DNA of 64,000 bases, taken from assembly GCA_026419785.1 (NCBI GenBank), contig JAODTK010000389.1, forward strand, positions 186,001 to 250,000. The letters are read 5' to 3'. The DNA comes from Sclerodactyla briareus. Taxonomy: Eukaryota; Echinodermata; Holothuroidea; Dendrochirotida; Sclerodactylidae. Below, piece by piece: positions 11,816 through 23,384 of this stretch. The notes under the pieces were generated by a model, which was not told the DNA's origin, searched no databases, and worked only from the letters and a program-made list of their open reading frames with translations. Position 1 is the stretch's first letter. Each line of letters starts with the position of its first letter. The position numbers and the translations under genes were made by a program.

Positions 11816-13912
11816 AAATCCCCTTTGAAAAATTTGTGAGGGGGAATTCCCTTCCCCCCCCCACCCCACATTTTTGGAACCTAGTGTAAACACTGAAATA
11901 GAGTGAATATTAAAAGTTTGGGAAGGGCTACTCTACATCAGGATGGAGAGCTTTCCCAATATCGATTTCTGGTTCTTTATCGTTGTAACTAGGTATTTCA
12001 GGCACAGTGGCAAAAGATTGGCATTTCTGAGCTTACAAACCGCCAAAAGTAGTTGCACATATTGCAAAACTCAATGTTGGATTTGCTTGGTCTCAATCCA
12101 CCCTAAGAAAATGTCTTCATCATTGTAACAGGAGAGGGAAGGGGGGTGCTTGGTTGCTTATCCCCCCACCATATGTTTTGTCCAAGCTGCCAATATGGCA
12201 ATACTAGCAGTTTTATACCAACAATGATTTTTTTCTTTTCCTTCTTGGGCTTGTAGAATCAGATTTCAGTATGTTGCAAATCGCTTTACTGTGACTGGGG
12301 CTTTAGGTTTAGAAAACTTCCCCTTGAACATTGTGGCGGTAACTTGTCACAATTCCATTGATAATATATGGGTTATTATAACATTCCCAATAGAAATATG
12401 GAAAGTTATTTTAGGTGACTACAATTGTACCTTGTTGTAATACAGCTCCTGCCCCAACCATTTTTGGTTGCCTCTTACAACTGACAGAGAAAGTCTAGGC
12501 ATAGTCTACAACACCCTTCCCCCCCCTCCTCCCCGTCCTTCTGACTTGGAATCAGAAGTGTGATTGATGGAGTCATTCCTGAATATGTGCCAGAAAAGGT
12601 ATAAGGTCATTCCTCTGAATAAAGAGAAGGACTATTTACAGCTTTATCTTAGAGACACCATTGGTCCCTAAAGAGCACCTGGGTGAAGAGAGCTTTGGCA
12701 TCGAGACACTTTGTCCAAGGTTGCATTGGAATAGCTTGATCACTGAATACAAATTTATACAATCTTCTGATCATGGGCAGTTCACCCAAAGCTGCGATGG
12801 AGAAGCTGATTTGTTTCTTACTGGGTTCAAACACTACTGGCTTAGCTAGTCTGATATCCGTGGCGTAGAAAAAATGAATTGCCCTTTCACCTCGAGTTGA
12901 CACTTTGAAGGTATTAAATTACTATAACTGATAAGTTATAGGTACCCTATCTACCATAGGAGCATGTGTTTTCCAAAGCTGGATGTGTGTTATTCAGATA
13001 GGTGCCCCAAACTCTGACAAACTTTTACCATAGTGATGTAACAGCCCTTGTTTGCTGACAAATGCGGTAAATAATACCAATGAGAGAGTGTCATGCTGTA
13101 TGTAATACTAATGAGAGAGTGTCAATGCTGTATGTAATACTAATGAGAGAGGTCAATGCTGTATGTAATGCTAATGAGAGAGGTCAATGCTGTATGTAAT
13201 ACTAATGAGAGAGTGTCATGCTGTATGTAATACTAATGAGAGAGTGTCAGTGCTGTATGTAATACTAATGAGCGAGTGTTAATGCTGTATGTAATGCTAA
13301 TGAGAGAGTGTCACTGCTGTATGTATACTAATGAGAGAGTGTCAATGCTGTATGTAATAATAATGAGATAGTGTCAATGCTGTATGTAATACTAATGAGA
13401 GTGTCAATGCTGTATTAATACTAATGAGAGAGTGTCAATGCTGTAGTAATGCTAATGAGAGAGTGTCAATGCTGTATGTAATACTAATGAGAGAGTGTCC
13501 AATGCTGTATGTAATAATAATGAGTGTCAATGCTGTATGTAATACTAATGAGAGTGTCAATGCTGTATGTAATAATAATGAGAGAGTGTCAATGCTGTAT
13601 GTAATAATAATGAGAGAGTGTCAATGCTGTATTTAATAATAACGAGAGAGTGTCAATGCAGTATGAAATACTAATGAATATCTGCAATGTTGTATGTACT
13701 AATGAGAGATTGTCCATGCTATAAAGTAATACTAACGAGAGAGTGTCAAGACAGTATGTGATACTAATGAATATCTGCAATGTTGTATGTACTAATGAGC
13801 GAGTGTCAATTCTATAAAGTAATACCAATGAGAGAGTGTCAAGACAGTATGTGATACTAATGAATATCTGCAATGTTGTATGTACTAATGAGCGAGTGTC
13901 AATGCTATTAGG
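11816..13912. repeat. Copy 2 of the 2.1-kb tandem duplication
   Basis: It repeats 9656-11815 in the same order and orientation: flanking segment 11816-13070, then the 32-bp minisatellite. The minisatellite continues past the duplicated part ('CTATTAGGTAATACTAATG' at about 13907), which marks where copy 1 was joined to copy 2. It contains short frames such as 11943-12128 that are broken in copy 1 and are not supported as genes. Confidence 0.9.
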
Positions 13913-14190
13913 TAATACTAATGAGAGAGTGTCAAGACAGTATGTGATACTAATGAATATCTGCAATGTTGTATGTACTAATGAGAGAGTGTCAGTGCAG
14001 TATGTAAAACTAATGAGTGTTCACAACATTGTATGTTATTCTATGAGAAATTATCAAAGTTGTAGGTAATGCTAATGAGAGTGGCAAGCCTAAATGTAAT
14101 ACTGATGGGAGTATATCAATGTGGTAATTGTGATGATAATGTCAATACAGTATACTAATGAGTGTATCAATGCTGTATGTAATACTATTG
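13070..14190. repeat. 32-bp minisatellite, second block
   Basis: Same unit and the same higher-order pattern as the block at 10965, with the ordered arrays better preserved here. Degenerate copies run to about 14190, some 40 bp before the splice acceptor of the next TMC exon. Confidence 0.95.
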
Positions 14191-14229
14191 AGAGAGTCAC
14201 TTTTTCCTTTCCATCTCTCACTGTTGTAG

Positions 14230-14305
14230 GATTGGAATGTACTTCTCTCCACTGCTGATGGTGCTATGTATTGTCAAGATAATCCTCACGTTCTACGTCA
14301 AAAAG
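14230..14305 (+). CDS. tmc: TMC exon: WIGMYFSPLL membrane helix
   Basis: 76 nt with acceptor TTGTAG and donor AAG/GTAAG. The first G completes the tryptophan codon left open at 8043. Then 25 intact codons encode IGMYFSPLLMVLCIVK, followed by IILTFYVKK. The '(G/F)-(F/M)-FSPLLP' helix followed by 'FY(V/I)KK' is highly characteristic of TMC proteins. The usual proline after PLL is methionine here. There is no frameshift, and both splice phases agree with the neighbouring exons. Confidence 0.93.
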
Positions 14306-15053
14306 GTAAGTTCCTCAACAGACCATGAACAGATAATCCTTACATATCATAGAGATATATCAAACAGTTAAGGCATAGTTAAATGTTTAAGAGAAAAATG
14401 ATATGGTTTGCAATAATTTGACAATAAAGGTAAATGGCAGTTCAATATGAAGCAAGCTCCCAATGAGGGAGGGAAAACTTACATCTGTTGATGCCACATC
14501 GAGGTCCATTTCTCACGGTTACCTCGCACTATGTGTTACTGACTCACGATTAACTACGAGTTGCTACAAAAAACCTTCTTGTACTCAGAGAACGAACGTC
14601 TGTACTCAGACTTTTTGTCATCTCTGGAGGGGTGTCTCACCCCTCCCCCAAAATGTACGCCTCTGTCTTTGTACTGTAGAGCATGATGCCCTTACTGCTC
14701 TGGAATTTTGACTGTGATGGGCATGTCACAGGAGGAACAAAGTAGTCATTCCTCTTGGGTTCTACATGTAAGTTTGTATAGATTTGCTGGTAAACCAATT
14801 ATTATCCATTATTGAAATCCTTTGTCCTTCATTTCATGTTTATTGGCAGTTAAGCTCCACTGGCTACCACTCTCTCCACAATGGGTCTGAGAGCATACCA
14901 CCATACAGCACATTCTCAGTTGCAGGATAAACCCGTTGGTATTGAAGAAAATTTTTCACTTTTCTTTCCAGATAGAAAAAGGGGCAAGTCCCACATTTAC
15001 TAATTGGAAAAGAAACCTCAATAATTTGCAATTATTAATATGTTACTTCACAG
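14306..15053. other. TMC intron with no recognised element
   Basis: About 750 bp. Short open frames exist (such as 14463-14711) but show no recognisable domain. No repeat is seen. It ends with acceptor TTACTTCACAG. Confidence 0.6.
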
Positions 15054-15184
15054 ATCAGCGTGATCTATAACTGCAAGCCTTCGAGCCAGGTCTGGAGGGC
15101 AGCGTTCGCTAAGACCGTCTTCCTCATCGTGCTTTTCGTTTTCTTTGCCATCTGTGGGTTCACTATCGGATACATCCTCGTCCA
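15054..15184 (+). CDS. tmc: TMC exon: CKPSSQVWRA loop and next helix
   Basis: 131 nt, acceptor CTTCACAG and donor CCA/GTGAGTAAG. It encodes ISVIYNCKPSSQVWRAAFAK, then TVFLIVLFVFFAICGFTIGY and ILV, ending with CA of a glutamine codon. TMC proteins have here a cytosolic 'N-x-PPS--WRA' loop followed by a long hydrophobic helix with an FFxxF core, exactly as seen. It is intact, and its phase (2) joins correctly to the exon at 16480. Confidence 0.93.
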
Positions 15185-16479
15185 GTGAGTAAGTCTGTGG
15201 GGTGTGCAGCTCAAGCTGTCATTAAGTCTCTCCGTCCGTTTGTCTATCCTCGTCATCCATATCATTGTACCATAGAAACTGTCAGATTAGCTGGAAGCAG
15301 GAAGTGACTAAACAATTTACAGAGTACAAAAAATGACAATGAACTGGCTGATCTACATAACTTGTGCTAAATTCTCACATTGATGGATTTGCATGGAAGT
15401 TGCTGCATATGGGGTGACGGACGTTCACCAGTCATTGAACTTTTGCTCTACAAACATTTAGGTCATAAATCGTGATGGTCCACAGGTAACAAGATGATCA
15501 TAGTTGCACGTTTCTGGAATATACCAACTGCCACTAGATTGAAGGACAACTGCAGGCTTGGGATGAAACAGAGTTCATATTGCGGAGAATGGAAAACGGT
15601 ATCTGTAGGTCCGAACCTCATTTCAATACAATGTTTCTATGTGGAGCTATTAGCCTGTATTAGTTTGGTCCATTATGCAGAGAAATTGGGGAGAATCCCG
15701 TTGTGCAATAATAGACGTCACTTGGGCAACACGAGAAGGTTATTTATGTATGTCATTTCATTTGTTGATAAATCAACATTTAGCAGAAGTTCTGTTATCA
15801 CAAAGAATGTTTGCAGGGTTGTGCGAGTATAACATCATTTATAATTGCATGATGGGATGCTCTTTTCGTTCCTTGCACAATCCACATGCACAAATTTCAA
15901 AGGACTGCAACTCTGTAACGGAAAAGTCGTATGAACCCTTCGGGTTTGTTACTCTTTTTATTTATCCTGCAAGATTTGTCCTTTAATAAAAGTGTCAGGT
16001 CGACAAAGGACTCAGTAACCTGGTTCTCGTCCAACACCCAAACCGCTCAACTGCATAAGCACTGGCCAAAATACCACTAAATGCATGGATCTTAGTCTTA
16101 GTCCATGTTACTTGGACTGAGTCCCAACGAGTGAAGCCCTCGACTCCACCAAGAATCCACGACTTGACAAGTAATGCGTGTGTAATCTGCTGAAGCCGAG
16201 GTCAGAATCCATAACTTCACTGAATGAAACCCTGCAGTCAGTGCTAGTTGTCCTTTGAATGAAGATCCTCAAGGATGTACCTATCTATTGCTTTTCGAGT
16301 CAGGTCAAAGGTCATCTTAGGTCAGAATATATGAGTACACACTAGCAGGGATTCAGTCACCGTATGGGGTGCCTGAACAAGTTTATTGATAGAATTGTGC
16401 CACAGTTAAACTTAATAACAATGGTGGCAATTTGGTTGAACAAACAGAAATTATTTATCTGCTTTCGATTCCTTTCCAG
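15185..16479. other. TMC intron with no recognised element
   Basis: About 1.3 kb. Open frames at 15494-15832 and 15675-15986 have no recognisable domain and no splice support. From about 16070 to 16330 there are words shared with the dispersed repeats ('AGGTCAAAGGTCATC'). Confidence 0.55.
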
Positions 16480-16636
16480 ACTGCCCCCGTCAGACACATG
16501 TGGACCTCCTAGGAGCAGAGTCTCCCGTTTTGACATCCCTGCTCCGACCGCCTGGATAGCGTGGGTTGGTTCAAGGTGCCGTTCCTGGACATCCTCACCT
16601 CTCCCGGCTTTATTCTGCCATCATTGTGCTCCTTGT
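16480..16636 (+). CDS. tmc: TMC exon: SDTCGP ... DILTSPGF (frameshifted)
   Basis: After acceptor CTTTCCAG the first base completes a glutamine codon. The sequence then reads LPPSDTCGP, PRSRVSRFDI, then in another frame DRLDSVGWFKVPFLDILTSP and GFIL, and after a further shift SAIIVLLV. In TMC5-type proteins a 'KPS-DCGPFRG' extracellular motif is followed by a region ending in 'SPG' and then the tenth helix, so order and content match. Donor TTGT/GTGAGT at 16637 leaves GT of a codon. Two indels are needed for a continuous frame. The usual FRG after CGP reads PRS, possibly also affected. Confidence 0.85.
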
Positions 16637-18539
16637 GTGAGTTATGCTTGTTAACTTAGCAAACTTCTCTACATTCAAATTCTTGCACCTCTTATGCTCA
16701 TCAACTGAGCGAGCTTCTTCACTTTCCCATTTTTAGCTCATACCAGCTAAGCTGGTTGAGCTATTGTGATCCGCCATTCTTTCTATGTACTACGTCCTGT
16801 GTGTCCACAATTTATTTTTTTGGCTTCCACCATTGCCTTTTTGGCTGCCAATTGATCAATCTTCGATTGATGTTAACCAAACGTTGAGACATAATGATCA
16901 TTGACCACTAGAACATTTTGCCCTCGTAAGGGCACGGTCAAAGTTCAGTAATAAGCATCACAATTGGCCATGTTGCAAGAATTAACAGAATGTATCTTCT
17001 CCTACAAAAAGCATTAGATTTTCTTGAAACTATGTCATAATGTTCCTTGGGTAGTGCTCCTTTCAGATTATACACAGATTTCAGATGGTGCGTGATAATA
17101 ATTCCATATAGTTAAAACAGTAACATCTGATGAAAAAAGTATTATAGACCCCTAAACGGTCACACTTTGAATGGATGTGGACCAAACTTGGCAACAATGT
17201 TCATTGACCCCTGGGACACTTTGACCTGTGAAGGTCAAGGTCAAAGGTCATAAAGAGGAATAAGGGACTATTTTGTTTAAATCTACGAAATGCATTTTCT
17301 GCTATGAAGAGAATTGGATTTTCTCAAATTGCATTCTAATGTCTTCTCGAAAAGTGCTTCTTCATAGCATGTTCACAAAATTTACATTCAATGTTACCTG
17401 AGTAAGTTTAAGGGTAATTTTATGTAAAAGTTGACATTTTCCCCATGATCCTCTCCATTCCTCCCATAATTCAGTCGGAGATCTGACCTTGTAATCTAGC
17501 TGTTACTGTGGATGTTGTTGTTAATGCCACGTTCTTTCGGACCTCATATATACTGTATAATACCAGGAGAGCGGACAAACATCGAGGGGGATTGTTATTG
17601 CCGTCACCCAAACCTTTGAAGCACGTACGGTTTGTATTATCTCTATCTGGTAATTACCAATGTCACCACTTCGAAAGAACGCACCATATACCTGGTATAT
17701 ACTGTATATACCTTGTATCTACGGTAACACATAACCTCCATCCGAAAGTGCCAATTCTGACATCTGTGTACCCACGATTCGCGCAAAGCTTTCCGAAAGT
17801 GGCCTCTCTATAATTCTAATTGGTACCATAGATGCCTCCTTCCTACTGTACTTACATCGAGAATGTGTAGTACAAGAATAGATATAGGCCTATTTAAATC
17901 AGAATTATTTTCACGGAGATCGCGCGATCAATAGACCCCTCGAAATCAAGGATTTCGGAGCGTACTTTGGCAGTGAAAGGTTTGAAGCACCGCTTGCTTT
18001 GACCCCATGATGTAGCCTATGTGGGTATACTAGGCCTAGCCCTAGGCTATAGTGTGTCAACCCTACGATACGAGCTGCCGTTTTTTGAAGATGTGAGTAT
18101 CGGAACGGTCCGATGGCATGCATCTTCTCAACTAATCCATGTTAGACATAGAACCTTGTCAATCGATCCAGAAACATGTATAAATGATTCATAATTCGTC
18201 CCGTACGATGTATGTGCCTGAATTCACAGTTGTGAACATGTTCAGCCTGTGACCGGACCATTCCCACCCGACCACTTTCCACCCGGACAATTCCCCCCCA
18301 CGGAATGTTTTGTTTGGTCAGAATTAGGGTTATGTCTAAAGTTCTGGTCACGATTGTTGGTGATTGTCCGGTTGGGAGTTGTCCGCAACCGGTCAGCCTG
18401 GCTATCGATTAAGATAGTTTGAGCCGGCCTCGCAGGCAGTTGTGATGCCTTCACATACTGTATCTCATCGAGTTTATTTTTGGACGCTTCTCACGCCACT
18501 TTCTGCGCACTTTTCCACCCTATCAGGTGATATAATTCC
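16637..18539. repeat. Intron segment with a dispersed-repeat head and a foldback
   Basis: At 16735-16762 a near-perfect palindrome (AGCTCATACCAGC / GCTGGTTGAGCT) matches the head of the repeat family at 53589. Family-like body text ('CTTGGCAACAATGTTCATTG', 'GGTCAAGGTCAAAGGTCA') follows to about 17260. A small inverted pair (GTTCTTTCGG / CGAAAGAAC) lies at 17532-17676, and a foldback at 18249-18396. 17700-18240 holds nothing I recognise. Confidence 0.6.
18249..18396. mobile_element. Small foldback element with CCGGACAAT arms
   Basis: The left arm (GTGACCGG ... CCCGGACAATT) is the inverted image of the right arm (ATTGTCCGGTTGG ... CCGGTCA). Arms are about 55 bp around a spacer of roughly 45 bp. 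It is non-coding. It is probably a miniature inverted-repeat element or remnant; no clear target duplication is seen. Confidence 0.55.
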
Positions 18540-20100
18540 TTTTGGGGTTGTGGTGTTTTTTCTGTAATTAATTCACTCATTCTTGCCCCTTCTTGGGATC
18601 GTAACTTTCGTTGGCGGGCCAGTGCGGTCTTGTGTGGTGCGCCCTTGTCTTTGTAGTGGGCTTCGTTTGGCCGACCGTATCTAATCGTCCATGGGGGCTG
18701 GGGGTTTCTCCCTGCGCCTCCCCGCCCGGGCTAGGTTCTTATGCTTCCCGCTATCTTGTTAACGGATCCGTTCTGAGCCCTGTCTGGGCTCCTGTCGCCC
18801 CCTCTTGCTACACCAGGGAGGGGTATTTTCTTCTCTCCTGTTCGTAGCTGGGTTTCCCATCCTTTCGCCATCGCTTGCTTTGCACTAGACGTTCAGCACT
18901 GTGGCCATGGGGTTTTTCCGTCCGTTGACTTGTTTGTTTTTGTCCCCGTAGTCTTGTGGTTAGCCCCTCCAGGACGCTCAGAGCGCTGGCTCTCAGGCCG
19001 TTGCCTAATTGCATATCAATAGGGCAACCTCACGTTCCTTTTAGCTTCGCTCGATGCCTTGGGGTGCCATATTTGTTGTGGTCTTAGTCCCCTATTTTTT
19101 ATTCATCTGTCACATTCACGCATATGTCCCCGCTTTTGCGGCTATAGCTGGGGTGAGGGGCAAAATCTTCTTTTCATGTCATGCCTGTAGCATTTTTGTT
19201 TCCTCTTTCAGATGAGCCATTTTTCGCGCGGTGGACATCACCGCAGTAGCTTTGCGGCCATCTTTATTTTCGCCCCTCGGGCTTTTCCCCCCCCCCCCCC
19301 CGGGTGGCCTGGCGTGCCGAAGACCCAGGGTTTGGGTCTTTGGGTTCCCCCTAAGGGCCCTCTGACCGTCATGCGTTTTCCCTCCCCACTCTTTTCTCTC
19401 GGTAAGTGGGGGGGTTGGCCTTTACTGTTTCGTGCAATTGTTCATGTTTGCCTATATCTCGTAAAACGGTCAGCCTAGGGGTCCAAGGTTGCAACTTTGA
19501 TTTTTTAGAGTAGGGCCGCAGTGGGTCATTGTTGGACCCCCGGGCGGCTCTCCAGGTCTTTGACCTATTTCGGTAGAACATTGTCTATGTAGAGTACTTA
19601 GTTTAAGTACATTCCTGAGTTACTAACTCTGGTTTCGTTTGCTTTTTTACAGATCTGTCTATGAGATCATTACCTTACACTGTCCCCGAGCCGCGCACTC
19701 CCGCAAGGATCAGAGTGTCCTCCCCGTTTTTTTTTACTGCGTCGCGGCGCTCGCGTGCGCTCAAAATCCACGCTTGGTGGGGATCCTCCGGTCCCCCGTT
19801 CTAACGGCGCGTCGGGACCTTCGTCTGTCTTTCCTTCTCCTCCACTGGTGCTCCCTTGTTGTGGCCGCCAGAATGGGGGATGAGGCCCTGCGGGGGCCGT
19901 GTCTTCGGTGTGACGGTCCCCTTCGTGAATAGCCACGGGCTTATCCTCATCACCACCGGGTCTTTCAGGGACCCTTGCGATCCCTCTGGCACCTCGGTGT
20001 CTCAGTCCTCCCCCCTTCTCCCTCCGCCTCAGGCGACCGTGCTGCATCGGCCACCTGGGTTGGGGGAATGAGGTCTCCGCGGGGACCGCTGTTTTAGAGA
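18540..20100 (+). other. 5' part of the retroelement island, coding content unclear
   Basis: GC- and T-rich sequence with several open frames on both strands, none with a recognised domain. It may be the leader or terminal-repeat region of the DIRS-like element, or a second inserted element. A C14 run lies at 19287-19300. Confidence 0.35.
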
Positions 20101-22160
20101 CGACTAGTCGGCGCTGCCTCCCTCTTTCCGTCGTCCATGTCCCCTAACCAGTTAGGGCAGGCCTCCCTCCTGTCTGGTTTTCCGCTCACCCCCCCCCCCA
20201 GACCAGTTGGCTTTGCCTGGGGTGGCACGACCCCATGCGCCGTGCGGCAGGGGCAGGGAACTTCCTCCAGTGGGGGACGAGTTCCTGGGAGCTCCACGCC
20301 AATGTTTATGGCGTTCTCCCGATTCCGTTCGGAGCTCCGTAAGGCCCTGGTAACGGTTCAGGGGACGGCCCTCCACAGGGGCTGTCGGTGAACGTAGTCA
20401 CTGTCAGTGTGCCCACCCAGTTGGATCTCCGTCAGTCTCCCTAGGGGGCACCGTCATGGCGCACGCCGTGGTTTTGGGGGGCGCTGCCCTCCTGGGCTGC
20501 AGCCCAAACAAACCTCACGGAAGGGTCTCCCGCTTGGGGTCTCTTCGGGATGCCCCAACAGCGGCGATGCTGGGAACCTCGGTCGGAGACCTCGGGACGG
20601 GTCAGAGGTTGTCCCTCCGATCCCACCCCAGACTGCAAGGCCGTCCGTGCGACGGGTACACGGAAGTCCCCCCCCTGCAGTCATCCTTGGTTGAGGAAGA
20701 GGAGGAAGCAAACCCCCTTCCTCGTAATGTCCGTAAGCTAAGAAGAAGCGTGATGCTTCAGGCGGGCAATTAACTTCCACGTTGGAAGGCTTTCAGTCTG
20801 TGGACGGCGTTTGGCTCAAAGGCTGTCCACGCCCGGAATAGCGGTATGTTGACGGGCCTCCGACCGGGGGTTCGCTGGTCCACCTCCACCCCCTCGACAA
20901 CACTGGACACTCCTGCAAGCCGGGATGGGTCAGTGTTTCCGGTTGTTCCTTCCCCGTAGTCTCCGCCTGTTGTTCAGGAGACGGAGCCGGTTGAGGGAGG
21001 ACAGAAGTCGATCTTCCCGCCGGTCCTCGAACCGGAGGATAGACGTGCACGATCCGATGTGGTCAGGGCGGAAGCTCCTCTCGCGGCGGAATCTCCGCCC
21101 CCTCTGTTGAGGTGGGCCCGTTGGGCCATGAGCCCTTCAGTCGACGGAAGAGCCACCCGTTAGGGGCCTCGTGCGGCCGGACTCGCGGCGGCGGGGACCG
21201 AAACTGGCTCAGGCTTCCTCCTTGGACTTGTCCAAGACCCGCAGCCTGCGATGGAGGTACGACAGGCTGGGAGCGTTGGACCAGCACCGGGATCGCCTCC
21301 GCCCGCTCCTACCCTCCCCTCTCCCGCTGGACGGTTCCAGATTTTCCAGGCTAAGGGCCAGGGACGTCCCTGTCGAGAGTCCCACAGCGGGAGGAACGCT
21401 CATTCGAGTACCCCAGGGCAGAGTACGAAAGCCATTCTCCGCTCCCCCCCCCCCCTGCCGCCGGAGGCGTGGGACAGGCTGGTCCTGTCGGGAGGGTGTC
21501 GGTCTCCCGGCCAAGGCGGGGGGAAGGCCTTCCTTCCGTCCGAAGGATCGGCCCCGGCGGACCGAGACGCAGATCTCTGTTTTTTGACCGTGCAGACGAG
21601 AGATTCGTATCAAGGTCTCGGCGCTCTCCAGCTTTTCTTAGCGAGTAGTGGTCGCCAGGGTGGCGCTTGTTGTCGGGGCAGATCCCTACTGCGGGAGGTT
21701 GATGGCGAGAGAGGTCAGTCGGCGGTTTACCTAGCTGGACTGCGATCAGTTTGCCCGCAATTGCGTCAAGGCAACGTCATTGCGGCAGAGATGGTCCTGA
21801 CGGACCTGGACCTCTCTCCGCTCGCTGCGGGCGAGCTCCAGAGCGCCCCTATTTCGGGCCCCGACCTCCTCGGAGCCTGTGGTTCCCCGGGTTCCTGGAA
21901 CAGGAGGCTTCCCGGGTGCATGGAGAAGTACCGGAGGACGGCGGACGTGTCTGCCAGTAGAGGACAGTCTTCCGGTCAGAGTCGCCGCGCTCGGGGGGGG
22001 GAGCGCTCAGGCGTCTCGGCCCTCCAGGAGGGTGCACCCAACCCCACGCAAGCAGAAGGGGGGAACTCGGCCAAGCGGGGGCAAGGCCCAGGGGGGGCGC
22101 GTCATTCTTCGGCCGTGGCAGAGGAGGCAGTGCCTCCAGCCAGCCCGGGGGTGTAAGTGA
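20100..22160 (+). pseudogene. Possible gag-like region of the DIRS-like element
   Basis: Position upstream of the reverse transcriptase, high GC, and several overlapping frames rich in Pro, Ser, Arg and Gly (for example 21251-22156) are what one expects from a frame-broken gag. I see no zinc knuckle or other diagnostic motif, so the call rests on order alone. There is no single intact frame; the opposite-strand frames look like composition artefacts. Confidence 0.35.
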
Positions 22161-22363
22161 CTACCGACCCGTCCCGGAACCCCACGGCGGACCCAACCGG
22201 TGGGGACGCCCCCCCGCTCGTCTCCGGGACTGCGGGGCGTGCCCTATGTCCCTGACCGATGATCCTGGACCACGCCTCCCAGGGGGTATCGCCTTGGGGT
22301 TTACGGCGCTCCCCGAGCTAGGGCGGATTTTCGGGCTACGACGGTCCCGCGGACCGCTACCAG

Positions 22364-23330
22364 GCGTCGGCGTTGGAGAGGGAGATCGAACCCTTCTGGC
22401 CAATGGGGGCCATGACTCCCCTCCTCCCACAGGCAAGTTCCACGGTTGTGGCGTCCTTCTCCCTGACGCCCAAGAGGGACGGATCGTGGCGTGGCCGCCG
22501 ATATTGAACCTGCGTCCTCTCAACCGTTTCGTCCGCCCACCCTAGTCCGAATGGATGGTAATGGAAACAACTAGCGGTGTTTTTTTTCTCCTTGGGGGGG
22601 GGTTGGGGTGGTTGTGGGTCCTCCTTGGGGTGTTGGGTTTTTTTTTTTTTTTTTTTTTTTTGGATTTTCAAAACAGCATGCGGGGGGTCTCTGGGCGACG
22701 TCGATGGACCTAGCGGATGCATACTTACATATCCTTGTCAGGCGGGAGGATTCCTCCTTCCTATGCTTCCGCTGTCACGCTTCCCCCTACCGATTTACCA
22801 GTCACCCGTTTGGGGGACGACGGCCGCCCCGTATTGTATGTTTACTTGGCGGTAACCAGGGCCATGGGGGCCCATTTGCGTCGTCAGGGGGTTCAGATTG
22901 CATTATCTGGAAGACTGGCTTATCGTGGGGGACCAGCGGTGGAGGTTCAGAGGAGCACCCACCGGTTCTGGACTTGCGCGGAGCCTGGGATGGCTGTCAA
23001 ACTTTGCCAAGTCCGGCTTGCGACCGTCCCCGCAGATCATTATCTGATGCCGCAGATCGATCTAGCGGACGAGGTGGCCACCCCCACCATGGGGAGACTG
23101 GAGGACCTGCCGCCGGGGTGGTGTCGCTGCTCAGGGCAAAACTCTTCCTGCGCGGTCGTGGCTGGTGCTATCGGCTTCATGCGAGCCTCGTGGACCGGGT
23201 TCCATATTGCGGCTGTTGCAGGTGGTGGCCCCCTCCAGACCACCTCCTTGGAGTTTTTTCCCGTCGCTCGGGATCTGTCGAAGCCAGTGCTGTGGCAGCC
23301 ACACCTGGACCTGTAATCGTGGTCGGCCTG
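22364..23330 (+). pseudogene. Reverse transcriptase remnant, DIRS type
   Basis: It starts with ALEREIEPFWPMGAMTPLLP, then SSTVVASFSLTPKRDGSWR, then LNLRPLNRFVRPP, matching the fingers region of DIRS reverse transcriptases. An inserted T/G-rich stretch (22577-22672) follows. The palm continues with QHAGGLWATSMDLADAYLHI at about 22674-22733 (motif A aspartate present) and SHPFG, then YLEDWLIVGD at 22904-22933 in another frame, where the usual YLDDW has Glu for the first Asp. The thumb-like part contains QIDLADEVATPTMGRLEDLP. At least four frameshifts separate these blocks, so no functional enzyme can be made from this copy as assembled. Confidence 0.8.
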
Positions 23331-23384
23331 CTGAACAGGGACAACTATGCAGGGGTACGGTTCCCGCCTTCCTGTCCAACTTTT

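Noticed and set aside
13589..13966. 125-residue minus-strand frame of repeated DTLSLVL units
   Set aside because: It is a translation of the 32-bp minisatellite and is disrupted in the other copy of the duplication.
19212..22545. Numerous overlapping frames on both strands in the GC-rich island
   Set aside because: Most are side effects of few stop codons in GC-rich DNA. Only the + strand blocks matching reverse transcriptase and RNase H have independent motif support.
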